Shown here one piece after another: positions 24,201 to 35,348 of a stretch of 64,000 bases of DNA. The translations under genes and the position numbers were made by a program. Every line of letters starts with the position of its first letter. Positions within the stretch are counted from its first letter, which is position 1. Source of the stretch: Patellaria atrata CBS 101060 (lineage: Eukaryota > Ascomycota > Dothideomycetes > Patellariales > Patellariaceae); the NCBI GenBank assembly GCA_010093705.1, contig MU006093.1, positions 1,234,849 through 1,298,848 of the forward strand, given 5' to 3'. The notes beneath the pieces were generated by a model. The model was not told the origin of the DNA. It worked only from the letters and a program-made list of their open reading frames with translations, and searched no databases.

Positions 24201-25467
24201 GTTCAGAGGGATGATGGAGCTCGAGTGTCCCGCTTTGGATATGAATGATGTGGTTTTCAACCCTTACGACCCTAATATTATTTCGGCAGGTTGTACTGAT
24301 GGAGTGAGTTATATCTGGGATATCCGCCGCCCTGATTACATTCTGCATAAGTTACAGCATGGAGATCCTCTCATAGAACTGGAAGAATCTTCCTCTCGGG
24401 AGAATGTTGATACCGGTATCCGGTTCTTATCATGGCAAGCTGACCGAACTCGCCTCTTTTCCGGGTCCTCCGATGGAGTGGTAAAGTCGTGGGATATATA
24501 TCGCTCCGCCGAAGACGTCTTAGTCAAGAATGTCGTTTCACTGAACTCGGGAGTAATGTGCGGAGCATTCAGCCCCGACTTTTCCAGCCTCTTACTCGGC
24601 GAGGTCAATGGATCTATCAACGTCCTAGAAGTGGGCCATGAGGACAAGACACTGCACGATATGGAGGACTTCACATTCACAGCCGCCCTCCCTCCTTCAG
24701 TCGAAGACTCGCCTTCTGCGCCCTCTGATGAAGGCTCCGGCATCGCTCTAGCGGCGCAGCTCCTCGCTTCCAAACAACTTGAACTCCGACCTATGGGCGC
24801 CATCCCCATCCGCCAAGCAGTTCAAGGACCGGCGTACAACGGCCCTTACGACGAAGCGATGGACGCCCCCGATCTCCACGACAAAGCGTACCTCTTTCAA
24901 CGCAAACTCTGGAAGTCAGAGGTCCCTACCGATCCCTGTCCCCTGCCCACCTGTCGCGATAATCTGGGCAAGTTCGCGGTCGAGGACGTGGGCGACTCGG
25001 GCCGCAGCTGTGACCGCATCCCTTCGATCCTGAGATCTTCGAGACTGAAGGATCCGAAGGATGCGAGTAGGCAGAAGAAGATGGCGGGGAGGGTCGGCGA
25101 GGCGAAATGCTCCGAGTGCGGTGCTACCGCCCGACCGCGAGATACTGGTGTCGGGGATGATGTTGCGCTGATTCTTTGCGAGAGGTGCTCGTTTGATTGT
25201 TTCCGCTGTGGGGGGAGGGCGAGTGTATCCGACGCTGTGGATGAGATTGAGTGTATGGGGTGTGAGTCCAGGTGGAGGGCGGATGTGTTGGGGTATTCTG
25301 TTGTTGAGAGACCAGGAAGGGGAAAGGAGAAGATCGAATGGGGTGTATTTGAGAAGGAAAGGGTAAGGGGGGAGTGTCTGGATACTGGTGATGGGACGGA
25401 TCAAGAGGGTGGTGGGGATTTACTCGAGCTTGTGGAAGGTTATATAGATACCTTAGCTACCAACTAA
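21202..25467 (+). CDS. SIM-Myb/SANT-WD40-Cys cluster chromatin-type protein (Raf1/DIM-9-like?)
   Basis: Single 1421-aa exon. Order: disordered N-terminus with SUMO-interaction-like motifs VIDLIS (residues 26-31, followed by acidic DSESD), IIDLVTD (about 106) and IVQIID (about 240); a Myb/SANT domain with FSPEEDERIILLKESEGMGW and YFPGRSEGALSTRY (about 325-370); a long linker; a WD40 propeller about 715-1170 with GDVTSVAWSPDGCAFAAGS, GYDEMVRIWDVSSG, AGCTDGVSYIWDIRR and GSSDGVVKSWDIY; and a C-terminal set of CxxC pairs (CSECG, CERC, CFRCGG, CMGC; about 1303-1358) that looks like a zinc ribbon. Fungal proteins with WD40 and Myb parts are often named Rik1-associated factor 1 (heterochromatin H3K9 methylation); that assignment is inference. 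Base composition turns markedly GC-richer after about 24.7 kb, inside the same frame. Met 16 is an alternative start. Confidence 0.8.
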   Translation: MLILPNVPSNTNKPIMLSSSLSTSDVIDLISCSTDSESDVLSNSKEILRRRKKKRISNPPPRSSTQLSTTNSQSTGEGDGKRTLLSSVNRPRLSANNIASGSSTSIIDLVTDPSKRGTGKIRASNGVSSEPRRSSIPLPANIANLRDENGRRIFNTPVPLPSNIKPIVVKDEALDTAHAFSHDAPKRELTVGLSKSLRQSSTSSLSVDTTESSKQSISGSQKRYVDGRFKRNTITTNDADIVQIIDSNNQTKERRHSSEPDAKHVRVSEVISRANLAQPERKPASGRIEQIEHVQQANKVHGIAKSERLAQYETWKSLPDAKGQPFSPEEDERIILLKESEGMGWKELRQYFPGRSEGALSTRYCNKLHPRHRQPRSKTQSRKDLGSRKSDTKLELLGSGVNSQAQNRLRKRSTRSSLSSEIVHTLKTNIRTSDMQLHKKDCFSSSRGVSPANVNSPNSFNSHPTRTREAILPNLSFGESFWEESDDVKEEERDRRAMPISVTAQGPHLNQVRDEVSFRSDPQKENKTQPEFLDPTTRPYLSYHERQALRNGFDRATWDRSKLVQWGGTKVHVDFDDSELALVEVSAAAIIRPKCHPKVYSALGRLQNMLRQATAAHINGIVWHLSTEADLGCRSRKSIESFLRDVTEGYANVSPVIHKIGPPRRHLFEDESHGGGRASLLRHREIGQRGRRSWESTTNRPSRAFMNDAYDSMGPTLSFTGTSGDVTSVAWSPDGCAFAAGSACLVDTGSMQYNRPNNLLLGNRHNKTLIELPDHHVIRERPESGVNSTEAMHISQDPQLFMTVSMVDFSNDGKYMFSAGYDEMVRIWDVSSGNDTVSCAFTLKHKAPVDLLAVSPGGILATGCRRVGQNSIKLVRIRPDKAKLVGSFTSRKAVEKPQYKLSPSCLRWGTTHYTSKYLLAGFCSDTTDTVNDMYGEVCLWDAETSQPLSVLPKMGNCFDAVWDPYEFAVPSFAVATVANIHSNRGIKSVIKLYSQQSLDKFRGMMELECPALDMNDVVFNPYDPNIISAGCTDGVSYIWDIRRPDYILHKLQHGDPLIELEESSSRENVDTGIRFLSWQADRTRLFSGSSDGVVKSWDIYRSAEDVLVKNVVSLNSGVMCGAFSPDFSSLLLGEVNGSINVLEVGHEDKTLHDMEDFTFTAALPPSVEDSPSAPSDEGSGIALAAQLLASKQLELRPMGAIPIRQAVQGPAYNGPYDEAMDAPDLHDKAYLFQRKLWKSEVPTDPCPLPTCRDNLGKFAVEDVGDSGRSCDRIPSILRSSRLKDPKDASRQKKMAGRVGEAKCSECGATARPRDTGVGDDVALILCERCSFDCFRCGGRASVSDAVDEIECMGCESRWRADVLGYSVVERPGRGKEKIEWGVFEKERVRGECLDTGDGTDQEGGGDLLELVEGYIDTLATN

Positions 25468-26030
25468 GATGTACGGCTTGTGCACTGGTGTGCATGAAAT
25501 TCTAATCTCAACTTGAAGGTGCTCACGTCTAGCACGGCTTTCGAATCGGTTACAATGTGAGCACTGCTAGCATGGAATTGGGCTGGTTTGGTTGAGAATC
25601 GGGATATGAAATCCCCTATGTAATGCCATTTTAGTCTACGATACCCTCTAGTTAAGGAGACTTCTGACTTCATTGTACGTCTACTTCTACATGGAGTCCA
25701 GTCCACTTGATTACATGGACGCTATACACATATAGGAGTATCATCACCTCCGACCCACTATGAGGTTCCCATCATCTGTACACTTAAGTCGAAGAAATCT
25801 CATCGACCAAGCCTACCGTATAGTTTTGTTCATCAGTATTCAATTGCATCCAATCCTTGGCTCGTCTCACATGAGTTAGGTACGCTATTCTATCCACATA
25901 GAGAAAGGGGATCAGAGGATCCAGAGAACTTTGGTTAGAGCATATCAGGGAGGTTACAATATTCTGCGAGATCACGAGGTTTCAGTCTCGAGTGCTACTA
26001 GGGGAGAGTCATCCCGGGTGAGGTCAACAG
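25468..26030. other. intergenic, convergent 3' ends
   Basis: No gene recognised; several short frames only. Confidence 0.4.
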
Positions 26031-27171
26031 TCATCCTGGTCTTCTTGAGACGGAGGGGGTTTGTTCGCGCTTCACTGGTGTAGACTTTTGGTCAGTTACA
26101 GATGGGTCTTCGGAAGCGGTTCCTGGTGTTTCTGCCGCTGAGGGACTATCGTCTAGCGTAGATATAGGAGTAACTTGTGTGTCGTCGATCCGCGGTATAG
26201 GATCGATACCGAGACGGCGGAGGCTCACTGACAAGTCTTAGTAGTGAGTGAGGCAAAAGGGAGCAAGTGTAAACTCACTCTCGGATCTTTAGTATATAAC
26301 GAACTTGATCTCTTTTCCAGATTGGCCACGCAAAGGAGTATTCTTGTAATACTCTCGAGGTATGTCTCTTAATCCTCCCTTGCTCGGTCCGTGTCAATTA
26401 AATCTGCTCCAAATAATCTATTACTGCAAAACGAACATAATAGAGCAATTGATTCCTTCATTTTTATTATTATTTTTACTAATCGTTCAGTCGCCGAAAT
26501 CGTAAAGCACTTTTCACCAGTCTTCCACCGTTTAGATCTTTCTAAGCGAGTTCGGTGACCTCGTTCGAAAGTGATAGTGATTCGACCGATATTTTCCACT
26601 TGAGAATATATTGTATCCTTATCCACTTCTATATTCTCATCCAAATCGAGTCAATATATGGTGTACCCCCTGGGTTAGATATATAAACATACCAATCGAA
26701 ATTTTCCCAAATATCAAGGCCATATCCTCCCATCTGCCGTTGACAGCTGAGTGATATCCTCGATGAGAAGATCACCACCGTTGGAATAATTTGCAATAGT
26801 GAGGTCATAGGTCTCACTGCCCATTATGTCGCAACGCGCATCAACTAGGACATTTGTTACGGAACGAAAGTGAAATTTCTCCTTAAGTCTTGTGACTATC
26901 TCGAATGGTTGATTTATGATGGCTTCAGTATAGCAACGCATAGACCCATCCGGCTGCTGAAAGACCTCCCTAGGTTTGGTATATTCATGGTAGCGTTGCT
27001 TGCTTTCCTTTGACCGGATGAACACCTCGATGCCCTCTTGGATTAATCATGATAGGCGAAAGCAAAGAAAAGACACGAAGCGGAACGAGAGTTGTAGATG
27101 TATGAAGTCAAAAGAGAGATTAGAGACTACAAAAAGGTATATTGAATTAACTACGTACCTGACGCCCCCAT
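26031..27171 (-). CDS. DUF7918-like protein, multi-exon
   Basis: Exons 27159-27171, 26818-27036, 26693-26746 and one starting at 26628 join in consistent phase with donors GTACGT, GTGAGA and GTATGT. The product begins MGASEGIEVFIRSKES and carries CYTEAIINQPFEIVTRLKE with FHFRSVTNVLVDARCDIMG, then NGRWEDMALIFGKIS and QVENIGRITITFERG. This is the layout of the fungal DUF7918 family: an N-terminal ligand-like beta domain, a 'K-Y-I-E-A' type strand, and a late 'G-x-I-x-V' strand. Further exons nearer the 3' end probably include EYSFAWPIWKRDQ (about 26.3 kb, matching the family's late PFA-x-FxFKYR motif) and the Pro/Ser/Thr-rich tail that stops at 26031, but I could not close those two joints. Function of the family is unknown. 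Confidence 0.6.
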
Positions 27172-27227
27172 GTCACGCGAGCTACAGAACTTGGGTGACC
27201 GCAAACGCACAGCAAACGGACAACTCT

Positions 27228-27521
27228 CTAGATTACTTCAGATATGTTTCGACCTGACACGGAGATCGGTTCCCCTTCATTGACCTTCACCCTCCCCTCA
27301 TATACACAAACGCACCCTTTACCCTTAAACATCATTAACAACTGCCTTCCCCAAACATCCAATGCACTTTCTTCAAAACAAATAGCCGATTCGTAGTTCG
27401 GTGACAGACCACTTCTGACTTCCCTCACCACCACGCCGGGAAACCAGCCATGAAGTCCCGTATTAGGATAGTTGAAACGGTAACTCGGGATCGAGGTAGT
27501 CTGGTCGAGGTTTGACCCTAA
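27228..27521 (-). CDS. hypothetical exon, family not recognised
   Basis: Continuous minus-strand coding-like stretch with FNYPNTGLHGWFPGVVV, REVRSGLSPNYESAICFEES and LLMMFKGKGCVCVYEGRVK, stopping at 27228, only about 60 bases upstream of the DUF7918-like start. A Met-initiated stretch with a hydrophobic segment (MAVILMFFGVLLIRV) lies just upstream in another frame, so a signal-anchor exon spliced to this one is possible; the joint was not resolved. No function proposed. Confidence 0.35.
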   Translation of the reverse strand, partial: LGSNLDQTTSIPSYRFNYPNTGLHGWFPGVVVREVRSGLSPNYESAICFEESALDVWGRQLLMMFKGKGCVCVYEGRVKVNEGEPISVSGRNISEVI

Positions 27522-29336
27522 TTAACAGAACACCGAAAAACATTAATATGACCGCCATCGTATAGACGCTCTTCGATAGTAACCTCATAGCAATCTCTCA
27601 TGTGTTATATGAAATCCGCTCATCGAACTCGGGGGAAGGTTGAGGAATGTTAGCGAGGTCGTTCCATCAGTTCCATCTTCTCATGCTCGCTAAGGAAATA
27701 CAGCTAATGATGGAAATTGTGCTCGACGGGTTGATCTGTATGAAGACCATAGCGGGATGACGAAATAAAAGATTGCTACGGTCATCTTCGTCTTCATATC
27801 TGCCAATATCTCTACTATTTCTTTCATTCCTAAGACAGGAAACGCCGTTCCCACCTAACACAGTGTGTGACTATTCAAGCTACTGCTGGTGGAATCGAAT
27901 TTTAGAAGACTTATAAGATGGTGTTTTGATCCATCTTCCATGATCTACTACGATGCCCTTTCTTGCTAATCGAAACTAGATATTTTGCAAGTACTCTGGG
28001 TGAGAGGTCGTGGGATAATGATCCTGTGGTTTCAGTCGAGTTCCATACTCAATTCCGTTAAATCCGGGTTCTTTTGAGTTTCGGGTCGCTATATAAAGGG
28101 TCGGATATCAACTTGGGAGCTGGGTAACAACATGTCTCTCATTTTTGAATTTTCCTTCTGTACTCTGTCTGTCCGACTGTCTACGTCTGCGATCTCGGAA
28201 AACTTCACGTAGGAATTAGATTGGAGATCCACGCCAATGATGACCAGTGGATATGGCGTCAAGTTACTGAACCCTTGTATAAATATGCCCTTACTCGAAA
28301 TGTCCAGGTGCTCATTTCGACGACGGAAATAGAAATCATTATTCGTATATAACCGAAGTAACGTCCTGCATAGCTTTTTGGTCTTCGCAATAGCCTTCTC
28401 GGCCCAATCGATGTTCTTGTTTCTGGAATCATTTCGCCGCGTAGATACTTGGAGATTTGGATTTCTCTGTTTTCTTCAAGAAATTCCATGCACGAACTCA
28501 TATAGATTGAGCCTTTCGTCAATTCAGGCGTCGCCGGCTGTACTCATATCAACTATGAGACAAAGGGGGGGTTTTCGGAGGGAAATATTGATCAGCTTCT
28601 TCTTCGGGTCTGATGTTTCGCTCCTCTTTATCCATTATGGACTGCGGGTCACAGGAGACGATGTTATATACGAAGAATGTTACACATGGGTTATAATAGT
28701 GCCACAACTTATGATTTCAAGGAAGGGGTGTGATAATGCGAGGCTGGAGTGTGCTTATATGGATGTGGGGAGGGGAGTTTGTAATAGCAATGGAAGAGAC
28801 GGGTTAACAAATAGCAAACTATGATATGGGTATCAAGTAACAGATACTAGATGATGAACATGAGAAACTCGCCGTACGACCACATATTCGGAGGGCTGGG
28901 ATGAACGTACATTCAGTACATTAAAGAAGTGGATAATTTCCATTCTCTTCTCAGATGAACACGAAAAAAGTGGACATACCAGAAAGCGCCCTCAGGTCTC
29001 AAGTTAAAATCTCCTCATTCACATCCTTATCTAGGTAACCCTATATCATGCCTATCCCCTATCCTCCTCTCCCCGTTCTAACCAACCAGTCCAGCCCCCG
29101 AACCACATACAGGCAAACAGGCTAAAGACACATCCATGCGCCCGCTATGCCTATGAAACAGAAGAACAACAATAGCGCCACGAAAAGAATTGCCGCTAAT
29201 AAATAGCACCAGCAAACAGAGGTAAAGCGGAACAGAAATAGAAGATTGAAAAATAGTACACAAACCCCCTTCACCAAAAAAGGGGATACAACCACGACCC
29301 ACGCATTAGACCTTTTCACAGGTTGTAACACACCAA
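27522..29336. other. 1.8-kb region with no recognised gene
   Basis: Short frames on both strands (for example 28378-28824 plus, 148 aa; 28259-28522 minus) lack domains, signal peptides or splice support. The last 300 bases are the 3' flank of the formin gene. Confidence 0.4.
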
Positions 29337-32300
29337 TTACTTCCCGCCCTCCGGACTCGGGGGACTGACGATCGTGACGGGCGTCGAGGGTCCGGTGGCA
29401 TCCATACTCGCTGTACTATCCCTATCCCTATTCCGTTGCTGAGAGTCCCCTTCTCCACCTTCTTCAGCAATGGAGCCCTCGCCCTCCTTACTTCTCGCCG
29501 CCTCTCTTCGTCTTCTCCTTCTCGCTCTTTCATCATCGGCACTCTCCCTTCGTCTGCTAACTCTTAGATTCTGGCCATCCGCGGTCTCACTGCTGAGCGC
29601 TTGTAGCATACTTGCGGCGCGGTCGGCTACATCTTCAGCGCCTTCTTCCCCGCCGCCCGCTGACATCACGGTATCCTCGGACGCTTCGGATTTAGGTGAC
29701 AGCAAACCCGTACTCGACGGACTATCGATCTTATCCGCAATCTCCGGCATCTTCTGGCCTGACGCAACTCTAACTTGATGGCGATCCTTTAACCTCGCTC
29801 TACGTCTCCTATCTCTCTGATCTCTGGCCTGCGGAGCCGCCGCTCTCAACTTATCTAGTAACGCATCCATCGCCCCCGTAGAAGCTGGAGAAGGCGGCGC
29901 AGCATCCCCACCAGCAGCAACGACAGCAGCGCCATTGACCTTGAGCTGTTTCCTGCGCATCGACTCCTCATTTTTCCGTTTTGTCTCTTCTACCTGAACG
30001 TTCTTTTCCTTGCTCCTCTTCCACTCCTGCACGAAGGACGCAAGTTTAGCGAAGAAATCCCTCCGCGCGTTTTCATCGGTGGGATCTTCGCCGTAGAAGG
30101 TCATGATGTCATCATACGTTCTCACCATCTCATCCAAGAAGAGCTGTAACTGTTCCGCCTTCCTACGCGCCTCTTTCATACTACGTTGCACGACCAACCC
30201 AACGCGGTCTTCGGGATGGAAATTCTTCGGATCGCTCAAGTTGCCGGAGTCGAGGCTCATCTGCACGTTCTTCACGTTCTCGACGTACTTCTTCGCGTCG
30301 AGCTGTAGCTGTTCAACGTTGATCTTCTGCACTGTGATGACGCCGCCGATTTCTTCGACGAAGCCTTCCCACTCCGGATATTGGTTGCGCACGATCCGTT
30401 CGACAAGGTCCGCGAAGGTAGACTCGTTTTTGTCGTCTTTGACCATGCCAAGACGAGCGAGAGAGCTGAGCTTGAAGCCGTTGGCTTGCTTGTTGGAGTC
30501 GTTCATATAGTTTCCAATATCGAGGATGAGACCGAGTACATTCATCAGAGTGACGGAGTCACGGAGGGATTCTGAGACTCTGACGATCTCTCTAAGTTTA
30601 TGAGATATTTCGTCATATTCTGGCTCAAACGTTCTAGTCAGGGAGAGAGCCCGCATACGAGATTTCCAGTAGTGATGTAGTTCAAAAGCTGTATAAAGGT
30701 AAATCTGGTCTTCCCTCGTCAACTCGTTAGGATCTTGCTCTCGAGAAGTAATGGCAGCGTCAGGCCCCGTCCAATCTTTGCTATAAGGTGCCATAAGCTT
30801 TGCTGTATTGTCCGGAATGTTGCACATCTCTTCTCTCTGTAAGAAGTCCATGACATTGTCATTAACCATTATTTCCTTATCACAATGGAGGATCATTCTA
30901 ACGAGACTGTCAACTGAAACTTGGTTGAATTTGGCAAGGGAGATATCTATGCAAGTCAGTAACAATAAAAGTGGAGCAGAAAGAGCAACCTACGGAAATT
31001 CCGCATCAGGTCACTGGAGATGATCTGTTTCTTTTCACCTTTACCTGAAGCTTTCTTCCCAATCTGTTTGATTTCCTTTGCCAAGAACAACTTCTCAACC
31101 TCGTCGAGGACACCTTTCTTAGATAACTCGCGGTACTTCTCTTCCTTCGATTCGGTCGTTGGAGTATGTGAAGCCCAGATAGTGACCTGCGGTGTATCCA
31201 CCTTATCCCAATGAAGCGCTTTGAGTTTCTTCTTTGGCCTAGCAACAGCTAAGCCCATCTTGGGAGATGGTGGATAGGCCCCTGGAGGTAGGAAACCGCC
31301 CTTCTTGGCACCTGGAAGTGGAGGAGCACCCGGAGGTGGGGGTGGTATTAGAGATGGAGGACCTGAGAAGCCAGGCATGGGTGGAGGAGGAGGTGGTGCA
31401 CCGCCCGAGAATCCAGGCATAGGCGGTGGCGGCGGGGCAGGTCCACCAGCGAAACCGGGCATGAGGGGAGGAGGTGCTGGAGCTCCTGAAAACCCAGGTA
31501 ACGGTGGAGGAGGCGGAGGCGGAGGACCCATTGCAAACCCAGGCATGGGCGGAGGGGGTGGTGGAGGAGGACCATCAAACTTGTCGTCCGCTGGAGTTTT
31601 GGGAGACTCTGATTCGAGACTTGGATGTGAGGGACCCGTCGTGACTCCATCTCCTTCGTCTTCGCTGGCATCTTCTTTCTTGATTTTCGATTGCATCTCG
31701 CCGAATAGATTTGCCGCTTGCTGAGCAGGCATCTTCGGACGGCTCATCTCCACTAGTCGGGGCTTCTCATAGACCACGTCGCTCTCTGTACCAGGCTCCT
31801 CATCCTCGTCTATCTCTCCAGTGAGTGCAGCTGCAGCCGCTTTTCGGGATGCCCCTCTCCTAATAGTGCTGGTTGTTCTTGAAACTGTTCCAAGATAATC
31901 AGTGCTGAAGTGACTATTGAAGTCCTCTTGCTGGCCATCCATCTGTTCCCGAAGTTCCCGTAGCTTATCGGATGGATTGACCTGTTGCCAGACCTTTCCT
32001 TCGAGTTTAGCCTGTGTCTTAGCTCTCTCGATTTGCATTTCCAGCCTCTCCATAAGCCTTTCACGATCAAGGATACCCTGCATCTGGGTAGGGTCCGTGA
32101 CATTTCCTTGCTTGCCAGCTTTCTTTGAGGCCGAAGCAGCCGCATCTTGCGCATCCCGAAGCATGAGATATAGTTCTCTGGTCTCCAACTCGTTCCGCTG
32201 CATTTCTTGAGCCCTTACTCTCTGCATATCCGCCATCTCAGCTTTCAGAGACTCATTCTGGCGATGTTGGAGATCGATGATTGACTGCTGCTCTTCTAGT

Positions 32301-34573
32301 TGTTTCTGTAGTTTGGCAACCACACCATCTGCTCCCATTTCGACCTGAGCACGCATTTCGTCACGCTCGGCCATAGCCGACTCGGCGATCTGGCGAGACT
32401 CGAGAGCTTCATCCCGTGCTTGTCTAGCTTCCGAATCCGTGTATAACTTGTCCATTAGACTCTGAACCGTGAAACCTAAGCTTTGCTTCAAATCCATATC
32501 AGGAAGCCTGCGGTCCATAGCCACGTAGCTGAGCATTGCATCCACTAATTGGAACATCCTTAGCCGGTCCTCGTATTCGTTCTCGCGCAAAAGGAGAAGA
32601 TGTTGTAGAGCAGACGTGAAGTAGTCCGCGGTAGGTGACCCCTGAATCTTCGCCATGATGGCCTCCACGATTTGAGCGGGGTCGTTTAAGTCTTTAATTT
32701 CGCCATCGAGACTATCGACCATGCTATTATTTTCCCTTTCGAGGATATCTTCATAGTCAATTTCTTCATTATTCCGGTAACGCTCGATCTGCTTGTCGAT
32801 AACCTCATACTGGAAGCCCTCTAGCTTGCTCAATATGCGCTTGATTCCCGGCGGTTTAAGTTGGGCGCGGAGATGGACACGTAGTTGGAGATCCTTTTCA
32901 GGGGCATCGACAATCATGTTGACGAGTATGATAGAAGCAACAGCATACTCCATAAGTAGGTTCTCCATCCCAATCCCTCCACTGCGTACCTCGTCGCTTG
33001 CACCGACCATACTTCCCATCTTGCCCCTCCCATCAATTGTAACCTCGAGCACCCGCATCCAAGCATCGAAACGGCCATTTTCTCCGTTTTGATTCTTGAA
33101 ATAGTCAAATGCGCCGAGGACCACTAGATGGCCTTTCCCGTCGCCCCAATGGCACAAGAAGGTCAATACTTCACTGACTAGTTTCCTAGTCATCAATCGT
33201 GGAGAGAGAAGGGATCCGATTAACGATCTGACGATCTGTTCGTGAGCGAGGGCATTGTCTGCACCATACTTGTTGTTCATCAAAGATTTCAGGCATTTGA
33301 TAAGATCATGCTCTCGATCAAGATCTCTCCCTTTATCGTTTCTAGTATTAGATGCAGGAGGAGGCGCAGGACCGTCTGTTTGTCGTCGGTTGATCTTATT
33401 CAACACATTGGTGAGCGCAATCTGACCCTGAGCTTCCACAAATGCCTTCACCCATGCAATAGGTTGCGTTCTTAAGCTGACGCTCAGACTCTGGAGCTGG
33501 TGCGGCGTGATCGAATTGTCCATGAGCTTGCGGACATACCATTCAGGGCTGCCCTCCTCATCGGCCTTGATCAGGATTCCCATCCCATCTCTATATCCCA
33601 TGGTCGCACGGGCGGTCTGCCTTTTTCTTTGTTCCCCTTGCCATTCCGCCATTCGATCTTGATGCACTAATGTCCATTTCTTGGATATCGGATATGCTTC
33701 CATCTGTCGCCGCGCCTGTTCCGGTAAGCTTTTCCATCCTCTCTTGATCATCAGCGCTAGAAACTCCTCCTCTATTATGCGATCATCGGGGGGTCGTCGG
33801 GGATCAGGTGGGTCACTTGAGTGGTGTCCATGATGGCGGGGAGATTGTATTGTGGGTAGTAACGAATTCTGGTCTACGCCTAGATTTTGGAATCCGCCCC
33901 GTGAATCGTTTTGGTGTAAGGAAAACATACTCGAGCCTCTTGTTCTCGAATCTGTAGAGTAAACGCTGGCTTGATCTGAAGATGCACGGGTATTACCCGA
34001 TGAGTCGGTTCCTGCGTATGAGTAACCATTGTAATTATTTCCGTTAGTACCGCCTCTTGACGCGCCAAATTGCTGCATTGATACCCCTCTATCTCCTGTT
34101 GAACTTATTGCCATAGCATTCCCTGACGCATGCGGTGGAGGTTTCGGTGGAGCACTCGGGGTGACAGCTGGGTATTGATGGAAGTCACCACCGCCTTTGT
34201 TTAGGTGATGCGGCAATGGCTCTCGCCGGGTAGCTGATCGTTGATCTTCTCTAGGGGCATATTCCGAAGGGGGGAGCATTTTCGCATGCGACATGATATT
34301 ATCATACGGAATTGCAGTGATAACGCCAGCTTGCATATTAATTCCTCCAGAATCAGAGCCTATGGATCCCGGCCTTTCTATCGATGCTACCGACGTCCTG
34401 TGCGAATGTCTCGAGGATTGCGATCCGGCAGTGCTGCCCGGTTGACTACCAGTCTGGGCGTAGAGTCGATCTCCATCGTTTGTCGGTCTTTCCTTATGCA
34501 GCTTGCGCCCGAAAAAGGACTTGCCCCCTGAGGACTGTCTTGATTTTCCATCCTGGGAGGAACTTGAAGGCAT
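29337..34573 (-). CDS. formin, SepA/Bni1 family
   Basis: Nucleates and elongates unbranched actin filaments at hyphal tips and septa. Exons 30994-34573 and 29337-30946 with a 47-base intron (GTAGGT donor, phase 1), 1729 aa, close to Aspergillus SepA. Domains: Ser/Gly-rich disordered N-terminus; Rho-binding GBD/FH3 from about residue 265 (EEEFLALMIKRGWKSLPEQA) to about 690; coiled coil about 740-860; proline-rich FH1 about 995-1090 with runs such as PPPPPPPPMPGF; FH2 from about 1114 (LKALHWDKVDTPQVTIWAS), crossing the intron at NFH/ISLAKFNQ, with ELHHYWKSRMRALSL and NVLGLILDIGNYMND, the lasso-and-knob core; and a C-terminal DAD (GAMDALLDKLRAAAP followed by RRRRARLK, about 1548) for autoinhibition through the GBD. 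The tail after DAD is acidic and Arg/Glu-rich. Confidence 0.96.
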
Positions 34574-35348
34574 TGCGAAAAGTGGGGAGAGACGGCCGGG
34601 CGACCAGAATTATCTATTGTTGTTGTTCCTGCGGAGTCCTACCAGCGAAACTCCCGTTTAATGTTTCCCGACCCTGATTAGTATCTTTTTTCTTGCTCCT
34701 ACTCCCTATCCTCTTTATATATGCTTCGAGATAAGGTATTCGGATAGGTAATTCGAGTAATCGAGGTTCGTATCTTCGTAAAGAGTGACTGGTGGCCGAT
34801 TGCGGCAAAGTACCTGTGACTGGGCGGGTCAATGGCAACGCATCAGCGTAGTCAGGTATGCGACAGCTATCTTCTGCTTTCTATGTTCTGTCCTCGATCA
34901 CCAGGGACGTGGGCGAAAGGAGACATTACTGTATGAGTCGTTGAAGTTCTTGTGTCCAGGGTTAGCATGGGATATTGCCGCTTTGAGAGTCGATAGCGGA
35001 GGAGGTGGCCTTTGTGGTCTGCGCTCCCGTTCTTCTCCTGAACGTGAAACGCTGCCGAGAAGCTTTGATTAATTCTAAAAGGGACCTCGAAACACAACGA
35101 CTTCATATTATCACAGTACCCGAACGCACGACATACCCGATAATGTGATGAACATTTCTATCACATTCGAAGAAACGATGCATCACCTTTGAATCGCAAG
35201 GCATTCAGCTACTCCGAGTGACAGTCTGACAAACCGGCCCCCAACATCACCCTACAAATTGCGTCTCCCGGAGCATGAAGCAAACGAGCCCTCCACACCT
35301 AGCTTGACAACGCTCCACCTCACCCCATATCCTCAAGCACTAGTAAAT
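34574..35348. other. intergenic between divergent formin and membrane-protein gene
   Basis: Shared upstream region; no gene seen. Short frames on both strands have no domain. Confidence 0.5.

Noticed and set aside
24336-25404. Long minus frames opposite the 3' part of the SANT/WD40 gene
   Set aside because: Shadows created by the GC-rich coding strand.
31305-31724. 139-aa Gly/Pro-rich plus-strand frame
   Set aside because: Antisense of the formin FH1 proline runs.
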